Assembly (NCBI RefSeq): GCF_042610425.1
Contig: NZ_JBGJZM010000001.1
Location: 1,054,001-1,118,000, forward strand
Source: Ectobacillus sp042610425
GTDB lineage: Bacteria; Bacillota; Bacilli; Bacillales; Bacillaceae_G
Reading direction: 5' to 3'
Length of the DNA: 64,000 nucleotides
Position 1 is the first letter of the stretch; each line of letters starts with the position of its first letter. The translations under genes and the position numbers were made by a program. Under the pieces are notes generated by a model that ran no database searches, was not told the origin of the DNA, and saw only the letters and a program-made list of their open reading frames with translations. Positions 1-8,732 of this stretch are shown here, one piece after another.

Positions 1-2
1 AC

Positions 3-149
3 CGTGTACAAGCAGGAGTCCATGATGAAGTGATTCCGCAATTACAAATTGCGCCGCTTGCGTGTGAATTATTATCAATCCAACCATCAGCAGCTATGCA
101 GCATTTATCTATTCCTTTCGTTAACGAAACATCATTCATCGAAGATTAG
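3..149 (+). CDS. Alkaline-phosphatase-superfamily phosphodiesterase, C-terminal end (partial)
   Basis: Only the last 48 codons are in the window; the frame is open from base 3 to a TAG at 147-149. The peptide contains GVHDEVIPQLQIAPLACELL, which resembles the closing part of type I phosphodiesterase/nucleotide pyrophosphatase and phosphonoacetate-hydrolase-like enzymes, where a loop with IAP precedes the last helix. A metal-dependent phospho- or phosphono-ester hydrolase would suit the importer that follows. The catalytic residues lie outside the window, so the family call is tentative. Confidence 0.5.
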   Translation, partial: RVQAGVHDEVIPQLQIAPLACELLSIQPSAAMQHLSIPFVNETSFIED

Positions 150-233
150 ACAAACATATTCGTTTATGCTCGAACCGATATGAGAATGTGAAAATAAGGG
201 TTAAGTAAGATGCAAGAATGAGTTCATTTCGTG

Positions 234-287
234 AGGTGACGCAAAAAGAGATATGTTTATCTCTTTTCACGTCACCTTATTCTTTAT
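234..287 (+). terminator. Long hairpin with T-rich tail between the phosphodiesterase gene and the importer
   Basis: The arms aggtgacgcaaaaagagat (234-252) and atctcttttcacgtcacct (259-277) pair with one or two imperfections and are followed by a T-rich stretch. The hairpin covers the ATG at 253 that would give the longest downstream frame, which argues that translation of the permease begins later, at the TTG at 334. It may separate or attenuate the two parts of one operon. Confidence 0.6.
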
Positions 288-333
288 AAATGTGTATGTT
301 CAAAGTTTGTACTCGTTGAAGGGAGTTTTTATA

Positions 334-1179
334 TTGAAGCGAATCAATGGAATGCTCGTGTATAGTATCATTCCGTTTTTTATTTTCGTTATTCTCTTTT
401 TATTGATTCCACTTTGCTTTATGCTCTATGGAAGTTTTCAAGAGGATGGAGGCACAGGGTTCACATTGAAGCAATACGAGGAAATATTTAAGAATCCGTA
501 CTATCATCAAGCCTTTCAAAATAGTATTCTTATTTCTTTCTCGTCTAGTTTGATTGCAATTATAATAGCCGTATTTGCAGCATACTCGATTACACGTTTT
601 TCCAAAACGATACAAGATCGAATTTTAATATTTGCTAACCTAACATCCAATTTTGCTGGTATTCCATTAGCTTTTGCTTTTATCGTATTGTTAGGAAATA
701 GCGGTTTGTTTACGATTCTTTTTGAAAAATTAGGGCTTTCTGTATTTCAATCGTTTAATTTATATTCCTGGACTGGGTTAGTGCTCATTTACGTTTACTT
801 CCAATTGCCGCTAGCTGTAATGTTGCTTTATCCAGTATATCAAGGAATTCAAACGCAATGGAAGGAAGCGGCATCCTTATTAGGGGCTTCTACGTTTCAA
901 TTTTGGCTTCGTATTGGAGTTCCTATTATGCTCCCAAGTCTAGCAGGAACATTCAGTATTTTATTTGCTAACGCAATGGGTGCCTATGCATCGGCCTATG
1001 CACTTACTGGAAGCACGTACAATCTAGTAACGATTCGTATCGGCGCACTTACAACTGGGGATATTTTTGCACAACCAGAGCTCGGAAGTGCCATTGCTTG
1101 TATTCTTGGTTTAACACTTGTCATAGCGATGGTGATCAATGAATGGCTAACTGGTAAAGTACGGAGGGATTTATCATGA
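334..1179 (+). CDS. ABC transporter permease, first subunit (phosphonate/polyamine-type importer)
   Basis: A 281-residue inner-membrane permease with about six hydrophobic segments. The cytoplasmic EAA-type loop is visible as KEAASLLGAS in the second half, the site that contacts the ATPase. The TTG at 334 is chosen because AAGGGAG lies 8 bases upstream and because the earlier ATG at 253 sits inside a terminator-like hairpin. It overlaps the next permease by four bases (ATGA), so the two are translationally coupled. The two-permease plus one-ATPase arrangement is that of the 2-aminoethylphosphonate, spermidine and iron(III) families. No substrate-binding protein is in view; it may lie before the window. 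Confidence 0.8.
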   Translation: MKRINGMLVYSIIPFFIFVILFLLIPLCFMLYGSFQEDGGTGFTLKQYEEIFKNPYYHQAFQNSILISFSSSLIAIIIAVFAAYSITRFSKTIQDRILIFANLTSNFAGIPLAFAFIVLLGNSGLFTILFEKLGLSVFQSFNLYSWTGLVLIYVYFQLPLAVMLLYPVYQGIQTQWKEAASLLGASTFQFWLRIGVPIMLPSLAGTFSILFANAMGAYASAYALTGSTYNLVTIRIGALTTGDIFAQPELGSAIACILGLTLVIAMVINEWLTGKVRRDLS

Positions 1180-1955
1180 AACGTTCTGGCTTTCACTATG
1201 TATCGATTGGAATTGTCTTTCTCTATTTAGTTGTTCCTCTCCTTGCTACTCTGGCCTATTCCTTTGCAACGCAGTGGCATAAAACCGTTTTGCCGGAGGG
1301 ATTTACATTTGAGTGGTATGTAGCCTTATTCAATGATCCGCGATTTATTAATTCGCTTGTTCGGTCTCTTCTTGTCACTGTAGGAACAACAATTCTTGCA
1401 CTTGTCATTATGGTTCCGGCTGTTTTTTCAATCGTTTTATATGCACCAAAATTGGAAAAATTCATCCAAGCTATAATTGTAATGACGTATGCAATGCCAG
1501 GGGTTATTATAGCCGTTGGGTTGATTCGTGCTTATTCTGGAAGCGGAATTTCTATGGTATTTGTTACAATTGGTGCTTACTTTGTAAGTATTCTACCTTA
1601 TATGTATCAAGGTACACGAAATAGTCTTCGAAATGTTAATGCAGCAACGTTAATGGAGTCCGCACAAATTTTAGGAGCGAGTCAATTTACTGCATTTAGA
1701 AAGGTAGTTTTACCAAATATCACTTCAGGAGTTCTCGTTTCATCTTTGCTTTCTTTTTCCATTTTATTTGGAGAGTTCGTACTTATTAACATGTTAGCCG
1801 GAGGAAATTTTGAAACAGTCCAAATTTATTTATATAAAAAACTAAATGAAAGTGGACATTTAGCAAGTGCTATTGTCGTTTGTTACTTCCTCTTAATCTG
1901 TATTCTCTCTATTGTTATTGTTAAAATGATTCGAACAAAAAAGGAGACCTTCTAA
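1176..1955 (+). CDS. ABC transporter permease, second subunit
   Basis: A 259-residue membrane protein that pairs with the preceding permease to form the translocation channel. An EAA-like loop (MESAQILGAS) is visible around residue 160 between hydrophobic segments. The start ATG overlaps the stop of the upstream permease, and only one base separates its stop from the ATPase gene, so the three genes form one translational unit. The substrate cannot be read from this subunit. A phosphonate is favoured by the phosphodiesterase-like gene upstream, while a polyamine or ferric ion remains possible. Confidence 0.8.
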   Translation: MKRSGFHYVSIGIVFLYLVVPLLATLAYSFATQWHKTVLPEGFTFEWYVALFNDPRFINSLVRSLLVTVGTTILALVIMVPAVFSIVLYAPKLEKFIQAIIVMTYAMPGVIIAVGLIRAYSGSGISMVFVTIGAYFVSILPYMYQGTRNSLRNVNAATLMESAQILGASQFTAFRKVVLPNITSGVLVSSLLSFSILFGEFVLINMLAGGNFETVQIYLYKKLNESGHLASAIVVCYFLLICILSIVIVKMIRTKKETF

Positions 1956-1956
1956 T

Positions 1957-2961
1957 ATGGGATATGTAACGATTGAAAAGGTTAGTAAGTCCTTTCAACA
2001 TCAAACTGTACTTCATGAATTACAGCTTACTATAAATAAAGGGGAATTCGTGACTCTCTTAGGACCAAGTGGCTGCGGGAAAAGTACACTGCTGCGAATC
2101 GTGGCAGGGTTAACAAATCCTGAACAAGGTATAATTAAAATAGATGGACAAGATGTAACGAATGTCGTGGCTAAAGATCGTCAAGTTGGTATGGTCTTTC
2201 AATCCTATGCACTATTTCCTAATATGACAGTGGAAGAAAACATAGCATTTGGACTTACTATGAAAAAATTTAGTAAACAAGCAATTCAAGAAAAAGTAGC
2301 AAGTATAATTAAACTCGTAGGCTTATCAGAAAAAGAAAAAGCATATCCACGTGAATTATCAGGTGGTCAACAACAACGTGTAGCATTAGCACGTTCACTC
2401 GTAACGGAACCGAAAGTGCTCCTTCTTGATGAACCGCTAAGTGCACTTGATGCGCAAATTCGAAAAAATTTACAAAAACAACTTCGTATGATTCAACAAA
2501 AGCTAAATATGACAATGATTCTTGTTACGCATGATCAAGAAGAAGCAATGGCAGTTAGTGATCGTATTTATATATTAAACGCTGGACATATTGCTCAAAG
2601 TGGAACACCACATGAAATTTATACGCATCCTGCAAATGAATTTGTTGCGAGATTTATTGGAAATTATAACGTTTTAGAAAAGAAACAAATGGTACAGTTA
2701 ATTGGGGAGAAAAAAGAGCTTACTACGAATCTGTATGCCATTCGACCTGAAGCATTTTCTACTTTACAGGTAGAAAATAGCTATGAGTTGTCAGGAAAGG
2801 TGTTAAGAACGATGATGTTAGGGAAAGTGATTCGCTATGAGATGGATTGCTTCGGAATTCCAGTAGTGGTGGAGCAATTGCATCATTCATCAGGACATAT
2901 CCAAATGAATGAAACGATGAAAGTGTATCTTAGAAAACAGGATGTGATTGCACTGCAATGA
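1957..2961 (+). CDS. ABC transporter ATP-binding subunit (PotA/PhnT-like)
   Basis: A 334-residue ATPase that powers the two permeases just upstream. It carries Walker A (GPSGCGKST), a Q-loop (QSYALFPNMT), the signature LSGGQQQRVALARSL, Walker B with LLLDEPLSALD, and the switch histidine in VTHDQEEA. The roughly 100-residue C-terminal extension, with the phrase YAIRPE, looks like the TOBE regulatory domain of PotA/MalK-type ATPases. The stop overlaps the start of the DeoR-type regulator, tying transporter and regulator into one operon. Confidence 0.9.
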   Translation: MGYVTIEKVSKSFQHQTVLHELQLTINKGEFVTLLGPSGCGKSTLLRIVAGLTNPEQGIIKIDGQDVTNVVAKDRQVGMVFQSYALFPNMTVEENIAFGLTMKKFSKQAIQEKVASIIKLVGLSEKEKAYPRELSGGQQQRVALARSLVTEPKVLLLDEPLSALDAQIRKNLQKQLRMIQQKLNMTMILVTHDQEEAMAVSDRIYILNAGHIAQSGTPHEIYTHPANEFVARFIGNYNVLEKKQMVQLIGEKKELTTNLYAIRPEAFSTLQVENSYELSGKVLRTMMLGKVIRYEMDCFGIPVVVEQLHHSSGHIQMNETMKVYLRKQDVIALQ

Positions 2962-3761
2962 ATGTAATGTTTACAGAACGCCACCAATATATAATTGCAA
3001 AACTTTCGAAAGAGAAGAAAGTGTTTGTAACCACACTTGCCAAGGAATTAGGAGTAACACCTGAAACGATTCGTCGTGATTTAGATATTTTAGAAAGTGA
3101 AAAAAAACTGCAACGGATACATGGAGGTGCAGTCAAATATCATCAAACGAACAACGAACCTCATTTTGTAAAAAAGATGAATTTATATGCCAATGAAAAA
3201 AAAGCTATTGGTGAAAAAACTGCGGAGTTTATTAAAGATGGAGACACTGTGATGATTGACGTAGGAACGACTACAATCCATCTTGCTAGTAGCATAAGCG
3301 GAGTTAGAGGAGTTACAATCGTAACGAATTCGTTAGCTGCGGCACAAGAGCTAAACAACCGACTAGAAAATAAAGAATTTGAAGGAAAAGTTATTGTTCT
3401 AGGTGGCGTAACAAATCCAGAACAAAAATCGATTGTTGGTGCACTAACATGTAAATTTTTAGAGAATTTCCGCTTTGATAAAGTATTTTTATCATGTGGA
3501 GGTATTTCGATTGACAGCGTGAGTGACTATGATTGTGAGGAATGTGTAGTTTCGTCAGTTATGGTGGAACGAGCTAATCAAGTATTTCTCATGGCTGATT
3601 CTTCTAAACTGGAAAATGAAGCTTTTTATTCAATATGTTCGTTATCCAAAGTGGATTATATTATTTGTGATCAAGCTATGCCAAAAGAATGGAAGAACCG
3701 TCAGCTAGATACAATGCTGCGGTGGGTTATTGCAGAGATCGGTGCAGAATATGAAGGTTGA
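2958..3761 (+). CDS. DeoR/GlpR-family transcriptional regulator
   Basis: A 267-residue regulator. The N-terminal winged helix (about residues 5-57) has the DeoR signature: LAKELGVTPETIRRDLDILE followed by RIHGGAV. The rest is the sugar-phosphate-sensing domain with DVGTTT and VTNSLAA. It overlaps the ATPase stop (ATGA), so it is co-transcribed with the importer and probably controls it according to a phosphorylated or phosphonate metabolite. An alternative in-frame ATG lies two codons later. The effector is unknown. Confidence 0.85.
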   Translation: MNVMFTERHQYIIAKLSKEKKVFVTTLAKELGVTPETIRRDLDILESEKKLQRIHGGAVKYHQTNNEPHFVKKMNLYANEKKAIGEKTAEFIKDGDTVMIDVGTTTIHLASSISGVRGVTIVTNSLAAAQELNNRLENKEFEGKVIVLGGVTNPEQKSIVGALTCKFLENFRFDKVFLSCGGISIDSVSDYDCEECVVSSVMVERANQVFLMADSSKLENEAFYSICSLSKVDYIICDQAMPKEWKNRQLDTMLRWVIAEIGAEYEG

Positions 3762-4088
3762 CTATCATTTATATTTAAGCGTTAGCAACATTTGAGAAAA
3801 TGAAGAGAATGATGAAACCATTGGGATAATGAAAATAGTCTGATAAGAGACTAGCAGTATTAAATAATATACGTTTAAATTTGTTTAGTTTTAGCAATAA
3901 TAATGACTCGAAATGAAGGGATTTTTACTTTGTTTTATTTCTTTTTTTTTATTAATCTGTTATAATTAAATAAATTATTTTTGTTCGGTATATTGTTTAA
4001 AGAGTGTTTGTTATAACATCGTCTTGAAAGAGTATGAAGAGCAAGAATGGTAAAACAATGTGGGCAATCCACGCAGGAGGAAAAGATT
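3762..4088 (+). other. Intergenic region and long 5' leader of the cold-shock gene
   Basis: About 330 bases without a gene. The first part is AT-rich with no clear hairpin after the regulator. A TATAAT at 3961-3966 could be the -10 of the csp promoter, although no good -35 is visible; it would leave a leader of about 120 bases. Long structured leaders are usual for cold-shock genes and mediate their temperature-dependent translation. The ribosome binding site AGGAGG lies just before the ATG at 4089. Confidence 0.45.
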
Positions 4089-4286
4089 ATGTTACAAGGT
4101 AAAGTAAAATGGTTTAATGCAGAAAAAGGTTTTGGTTTCATCGAAGTTGAAGGTCAAGACGATGTATTCGTTCATTTCTCTGCAATTCAAGGAGAAGGCT
4201 TCAAAACTTTAGAAGAAGGCCAAACTGTTTCTTTTGAAATCGTTCAAGGCGCTCGTGGACCACAAGCAGCTAACGTTACAAAATAA
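4089..4286 (+). CDS. csp: Cold-shock protein, CspA/CspB family
   Basis: A 65-residue single OB-fold (cold-shock domain) protein that binds single-stranded RNA and DNA and acts as an RNA chaperone. Both nucleic-acid-binding motifs are present: KGFGFI (RNP1) and VFVHF (RNP2), after the opening MLQGKVKWFN. The ATG at 4089 is chosen over an upstream in-frame GTG/ATG because it gives the invariant family start and has AGGAGG nearby. It is monocistronic, with a strong terminator directly after it. Which of the several Bacillus paralogues this is cannot be told. Confidence 0.95.
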   Translation: MLQGKVKWFNAEKGFGFIEVEGQDDVFVHFSAIQGEGFKTLEEGQTVSFEIVQGARGPQAANVTK

Positions 4287-4297
4287 TTGTAACATCC

Positions 4298-4337
4298 AAA
4301 AAGCTGACTACAAACTATGTTTGTAGTCAGCTTTTTT
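4298..4337 (+). terminator. Factor-independent terminator after csp
   Basis: A perfect stem: AAAAGCTGACTACAAA pairs with TTTGTAGTCAGCTTTT around a five-base loop, followed by a T run. It isolates the cold-shock gene from the nos cluster. Confidence 0.92.
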
Positions 4338-4540
4338 GTGCAGAAATTATGTAAATCTTCCCCACAGTCTAAGGGCTCATGCAGCTATATATGTAAATCC
4401 CTTACCACATAGTACAAATTTTTTTCTATTTCAAAAAACTCACATGATTTCTTCGCATTTTCAACACATTTTTTTGGTATCTTACATTGTAACGTGAGAA
4501 ATGTGAGATTTATCATTTTCTGCTTGAGAGGAATGTGGAA

Positions 4541-5815
4541 ATGAAAGCGGTTAAATCTATACTAATCTTGGTAATATTACTATTTTTCTTTCCTTTTCAA
4601 AGTACGGCATGGGCACAATCATTACAATCTCGAATCGATGAGGCGCCAGAAAATAGTGTGATTCACGTAGATGGTGTATATAACGAAGCCATTATTATAG
4701 AAAAGCCCATTTCGTTAGAAGGAACTGCGGATACAAAGATCGTTTCTTGCACAGATACACCTTCGTTAGTTGTAAAAGGAAAAGGGGTGGCAGTGAAAAA
4801 TATAACTGTTGAGAAATGTGAAGGTGGTCAAGATGTACCTGCAATATATGTGACTGGTAATGGGCATATGTTGAATTCTATCCATGTACGTGCTATGCAG
4901 ACGGGCATTCAATTAGATAAAGCGTCTCACATTACGATAATCAATAGCTTAGTGGATGGCAGTGGTCAAAAAAACGGGATTGATCTCTGGGAGTCCAAGG
5001 ATAATTTGATTTCAAACACGGGTATCACACATGCTAGAGATGGCATCTATTTAGAAAATAGTAATCATAATGTCATTGAGCGTAATTCGATTGAACAATC
5101 TAGATATGGAATGCACCTTATGTTTTCAGATGATGTGGTGCTTAACGCAAACCATTCCGAGCATAATGTTACTGGTGCGATGGTAATGGAAGCAAATCGT
5201 ACGACCATATCCAATAATACCTTTTCGTACAATTCGAATAATGTAAATGCTCAAGGGTTACTTTTGTATGATGCAAATCGTACAAACATTTTTCAAAATA
5301 CGATTTCATATAACAGAGTCGGAATTTATGTTGAAAAATCGGAACAAAATAAATTGTATACCAATATGGTGCAAGGAAATTTTGTTGGAATTCAGTTAAA
5401 GAATGCAAACAACCAAGCTGTCCAACAAAATGATTTTATTGGAAATGTAGTTGAAGCACAAGCTGTAAATAGTTCAAACAATCAATTTGCTACAAACTTT
5501 TGGGATTCATCCGTAAAACTTGATACGACAGGTAAAGGAATTAGTATCATTCCATATAGAATGGACCCATTTTTTCTAACATTAACGAGTAATATACCGG
5601 AATATCGGGTGTTTTTTCAAGCACCAGGGATGTTTTTATTACAAAAACTATTAAAAAGTCCAGATACAGCAGTGTTAACAGATTGGAATCCTGTTGTTCA
5701 ACGTTCGTTGAAACAGGAAAATCGGTCTCAGCCAGTCACATATCTAGTACTAATAAGTGTGGTCATGGTAGCTCTAAGTGTACTTTTATTTCTAATTGGG
5801 AGGAAACGAATATGA
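4541..5815 (+). CDS. nosD: NosD-like copper-site maturation protein
   Basis: A 424-residue exported protein. It has an N-terminal signal segment ending near TAWAQS, then a long right-handed beta-helix visible as repeated N-x-(I/V) rungs such as NHNVIERNSIEQS and NRTNIFQNTISYN, and one C-terminal transmembrane helix (about residues 398-418). NosD works with the NosFY ABC transporter to mature the copper sites of nitrous oxide reductase. ATG 4541 is preferred over the GTG at 4535 because GAGAGG is correctly spaced only for the former. Its stop overlaps nosL (ATGA). Confidence 0.85.
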   Translation: MKAVKSILILVILLFFFPFQSTAWAQSLQSRIDEAPENSVIHVDGVYNEAIIIEKPISLEGTADTKIVSCTDTPSLVVKGKGVAVKNITVEKCEGGQDVPAIYVTGNGHMLNSIHVRAMQTGIQLDKASHITIINSLVDGSGQKNGIDLWESKDNLISNTGITHARDGIYLENSNHNVIERNSIEQSRYGMHLMFSDDVVLNANHSEHNVTGAMVMEANRTTISNNTFSYNSNNVNAQGLLLYDANRTNIFQNTISYNRVGIYVEKSEQNKLYTNMVQGNFVGIQLKNANNQAVQQNDFIGNVVEAQAVNSSNNQFATNFWDSSVKLDTTGKGISIIPYRMDPFFLTLTSNIPEYRVFFQAPGMFLLQKLLKSPDTAVLTDWNPVVQRSLKQENRSQPVTYLVLISVVMVALSVLLFLIGRKRI

Positions 5816-6318
5816 AAAAAGGGTTTGTATCAACTGTATTAGTATTGGTTATCATTACAATTTTAGCGGCATGTGGAAAACAGGCAGTGAATCCGGTAGC
5901 AGTTGACGAAAAAAATGATAAATGTGCAACATGCAATATGGCTGTAACGAACAATCAATATGCGACGGAAGTGGTTTTAGAAAATGGAAAAGCACTTAAA
6001 TTTGATGATATTGGCTGTATGTATAAATGGTTACAAGAAAATAGCGGTGAAAAGCTTCAAGCAAAATTTGTACGCGATTATAATACAAAAGAATGGGTGC
6101 CATCTGAGAAAGCAACCTATGTGTATGAAACATCTATTAAAACACCAATGGCATACAATGTTATTTCATTTCAAAATAAATCCGACGCTGAATCGTATGT
6201 GAAAAATCAAAAGGGATCAGTACTGTCATATGAAGATTTAAATAATCATAAGTGGGAAATGAATAAAGAAATGATGAAAATGATGAAGGATAATAAAGCC
6301 ATGAATCCTACTAATTAA
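5812..6318 (+). CDS. nosL: NosL copper chaperone lipoprotein
   Basis: A 168-residue lipoprotein with lipobox ILAAC followed by a short linker and the NosL signature KCATCNM, whose Cys/Met residues bind Cu(I). NosL passes copper to apo nitrous oxide reductase at the outer membrane face in known systems. The true start is the ATG at 5812 overlapping the nosD stop; the longer upstream frame has no signal peptide. The C-terminus is unusually rich in Met and Lys (EMNKEMMKMMKDNKAM), which may add weak copper binding; that is inference. Confidence 0.87.
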   Translation: MKKGFVSTVLVLVIITILAACGKQAVNPVAVDEKNDKCATCNMAVTNNQYATEVVLENGKALKFDDIGCMYKWLQENSGEKLQAKFVRDYNTKEWVPSEKATYVYETSIKTPMAYNVISFQNKSDAESYVKNQKGSVLSYEDLNNHKWEMNKEMMKMMKDNKAMNPTN

Positions 6319-6355
6319 GAAGAAAAAATCGTTTTTTCTCTAGGGGGCATGCTTT

Positions 6356-7168
6356 ATGTGGCATATTTGGCGCACGGAATGGCGCATTTCGATGAGACAA
6401 CGTTCGTTCTATGCATTTTTCATATTGTGGGTCGTTGTGAATTCTTTGTTATTCCAACTTGTGAAGAATGTTTCTTCCTTATCATCTTATACAAATGTAA
6501 CAGGGACTACAGTCAATCTTGTCCTGTATATGATTCCACTTTTTATGCTTATCATCGGGTCATTTACAATAGCAAATGAAATGGAAAATGGTCAATGGAA
6601 GTTGCTTTGCACATATCCAATTTCATCCTTCTCCTATGTGATAGGAAAATACGGGGGACAGGCTACAGCTCAGCTCATTTTATTTACAATGAGCTTTGGT
6701 ACAAGCATGTTGATTGGGTTATTGTTTGGTATTCCGCTTTCTTTGGAGTGGACAGTAGCATTGTTTATCTTCAGTGTATGGCTCTTATTACTTTTCCTTT
6801 TACTTGGCGTTAGTGTAGGGGCGTTGGTACACACTAGGTGGCAGGCACTTGTTTCGTCAGTTATAGTTTGGTTTTTACTTATTATTATGTGGCCATCTAT
6901 GATTATTGCAATTCTTTCATTTGTTCCTTATACTTGGATTTCCCCTATACTAAAGAGTATTTTATTTTTCAATCCTGCCGAATTATTGAGGGTTGTATTC
7001 ATAGTCACATTAAATGGGGGCTCTGTTTTTGGTCAAACCTATGACACTCTTATTGTATCGCTTAGTACACCATTTGGCTGGACGTTATTACTGGTGTACA
7101 CGATTATTTTTTCATTGCTATGCCTTCTGGTTGCCTCATGGAAGCTTGAGAGGGGGAGATGGCAATGA
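6356..7168 (+). CDS. nosY: NosY-like ABC transporter permease
   Basis: A 270-residue membrane protein with about six hydrophobic segments and the ABC-2 layout of NosY, beginning MWHIWRTEW with charged residues before the first helix. It would form the membrane channel of the NosDFY complex, proposed to supply sulfur or assist assembly of the CuZ site. A TAGGGGG ribosome binding site precedes the ATG by about ten bases. The 3' end overlaps nosF by four bases. Alone it could be any ABC-2 permease; its place between nosL and nosF fixes the name. Confidence 0.8.
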   Translation: MWHIWRTEWRISMRQRSFYAFFILWVVVNSLLFQLVKNVSSLSSYTNVTGTTVNLVLYMIPLFMLIIGSFTIANEMENGQWKLLCTYPISSFSYVIGKYGGQATAQLILFTMSFGTSMLIGLLFGIPLSLEWTVALFIFSVWLLLLFLLLGVSVGALVHTRWQALVSSVIVWFLLIIMWPSMIIAILSFVPYTWISPILKSILFFNPAELLRVVFIVTLNGGSVFGQTYDTLIVSLSTPFGWTLLLVYTIIFSLLCLLVASWKLERGRWQ

Positions 7169-7851
7169 CAGTACTAGAAATAACTAATATTTCTAAGATG
7201 TATAAGCAAACGACAGTTTTTCACCCATTTTCTTTAAAAGTTGAAGAAGGTACCACTATTGCACTATGTGGAGGAAATGGAGCTGGAAAAAGCACATGTT
7301 TACAAATGCTTGCGGGCTTAGCTTTACCATCTACAGGTTCAATTCATTTATATGATATGGATGTGAGCAAACAGAGAAAACAATATGTTTCTCACATTGG
7401 ATATATGCCAGACGATTTTTCTGCACAAGAAATGCTAAGTGTAGAAGAATTTCTAAATTTTTATGCGCATTTTCGGCAAGTAAAACGGGAAGAAGTCGAT
7501 GAATTGATTGAAAAGATTGACTTGGTAAAACAAAAGAACATGCAAATTAAACAGCTATCAAAAGGAATGAGACAGCGTCTATTACTGGGGCAAGCATATA
7601 TAGGAAACCCAACTCTTCTTCTATTAGATGAACCAACAAATGGGCTTGATCCATATTGGATTCGTATGTTCATGAAGCTTATAAAAGAAAGAAATCAAAT
7701 TACTATTTTTTCGACTCATATGATGGACGTAGCGGCAGAATTGGCTGATATCATTTTGTTTTTGAATGAAGGTAAAGTCACCCATCAATTTTTTCATAGT
7801 GACGATAAGGAGCAAATGACATTACAGTTATTAAAGCTTTATCGAAGCTAG
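7165..7851 (+). CDS. nosF: NosF-like ABC transporter ATP-binding protein
   Basis: A 228-residue ATPase with Walker A (GGNGAGKST), signature LSKGMRQRL, Walker B LLLLDEPTNGLDP and switch histidine FSTHMMD. It would drive the NosY permease. ATG 7165 is chosen because it overlaps the nosY stop (ATGA) and lies a normal distance from the AGAGGGGG ribosome binding site; the ATG at 7159 is too close. The order nosD-L-Y-F with two overlaps indicates a single operon, ended by the hairpin at 7861. Confidence 0.83.
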   Translation: MTVLEITNISKMYKQTTVFHPFSLKVEEGTTIALCGGNGAGKSTCLQMLAGLALPSTGSIHLYDMDVSKQRKQYVSHIGYMPDDFSAQEMLSVEEFLNFYAHFRQVKREEVDELIEKIDLVKQKNMQIKQLSKGMRQRLLLGQAYIGNPTLLLLDEPTNGLDPYWIRMFMKLIKERNQITIFSTHMMDVAAELADIILFLNEGKVTHQFFHSDDKEQMTLQLLKLYRS

Positions 7852-7860
7852 AATAGCAGT

Positions 7861-7897
7861 ACAGCCGGAAAAATGAATTACTATTATTTCCGGTTGT
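7861..7897. terminator. Convergent terminator between nosF and the hydrolase gene
   Basis: Arms acagccggaaa and tttccggttgt pair with one G-U around a 15-base loop. The right arm runs into the last codons of the minus-strand hydrolase, so the structure may serve both converging transcripts. Confidence 0.6.
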
Positions 7898-8732
7898 ATG
7901 TATGGGTAATCCAATGAAACATTTTTTGTAACGTTTCATTGCGAACATCTGGCGGTAGGTGATGTCCGTAGCCTTTCAGTGGTAACAGTTCTACTTCTGC
8001 CTTATTGTCTTTTAAAGCTTCATACATGGCTTGACCATGACTATAATCAACTTGGACATCATTTGTTCCATGTATAATTAGAACGGGACAATGGATATCA
8101 TGTGTCATATGAATAGGAGATCGTTGTTGATAAGCAGCTGGATTTCTTGCAGGAGTCCCATGTAAGACTCGTTTTAACATTCTTCTTAGTTCAATCCGTT
8201 CTTCATATGTTTTTGTAACGTCAGATACACCACCCCAAAGTATGAGTGATTGTATATTTCCGAGTTCAGCCGCTGCTTGCGTTGCATTAATCGATCCTCG
8301 GGAAAATCCTAGAATAGAAATGTTTCCATTACAAAAGGGGAGTTGCTCTAGCAATTCATAGGCTGCAGCTACATCGTGCTTGTCTGCTCCTCCGAATTCA
8401 TCTCGTCCTTCTCCGCCTTCATTTCCTTGGTAAGCAGGAGCAAATACTACATAGCCAAAATTCGTATATTCCTCAATCCAACTCGTACGAACTTTCCCCA
8501 CTTTCCATATGCCACCTCTGCAATAAATAAGTCCAGGCAGTTGGTAGGACATGATGTTCTTTGTTGGTCGTTGTAAGGAACAAGTAAGTTTTGTAATGGG
8601 AAGTGTATGTTCTCCGTATAGGATTCTTATTTCGTTTTGTATATGTGAAAGGGGAAGGTCGTATTCATTTGGAATTCCTAAGTACCCTTTTATCTTTAAT
8701 CCATTTGAAATATAAGTAACATGGTAAATCAT
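7884..8732 (-). CDS. Alpha/beta hydrolase, prolyl-oligopeptidase/dienelactone-hydrolase type
   Basis: A 282-residue cytoplasmic hydrolase without a signal peptide. The nucleophile elbow is GFSRGS, the acid is probably the Asp in GTNDVQVDYSHG, and the catalytic His is in GYGHHLPPDVR near the end, the usual order of the S9 peptidase-like fold. The Cys/Ser triad therefore looks intact. The ATG at 8732 is preferred because TTGGAGATGG upstream provides a ribosome binding site that would overlap the longer start. It faces nosF. The substrate (peptide, ester or acyl compound) cannot be inferred. Confidence 0.75.
   Translation of the reverse strand: MIYHVTYISNGLKIKGYLGIPNEYDLPLSHIQNEIRILYGEHTLPITKLTCSLQRPTKNIMSYQLPGLIYCRGGIWKVGKVRTSWIEEYTNFGYVVFAPAYQGNEGGEGRDEFGGADKHDVAAAYELLEQLPFCNGNISILGFSRGSINATQAAAELGNIQSLILWGGVSDVTKTYEERIELRRMLKRVLHGTPARNPAAYQQRSPIHMTHDIHCPVLIIHGTNDVQVDYSHGQAMYEALKDNKAEVELLPLKGYGHHLPPDVRNETLQKMFHWITHTYNRK

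Noticed and set aside
253..333. Translation of the first permease from ATG 253
   Set aside because: The ATG lies in the loop of a terminator-like hairpin and has no ribosome binding site; TTG 334 has one and gives the normal N-terminus.
4488..4498. TTACATTGTAA upstream of nosD as a CopY or similar copper operator
   Set aside because: It is a short palindrome in AT-rich DNA and does not match the TACAnnTGTA spacing.
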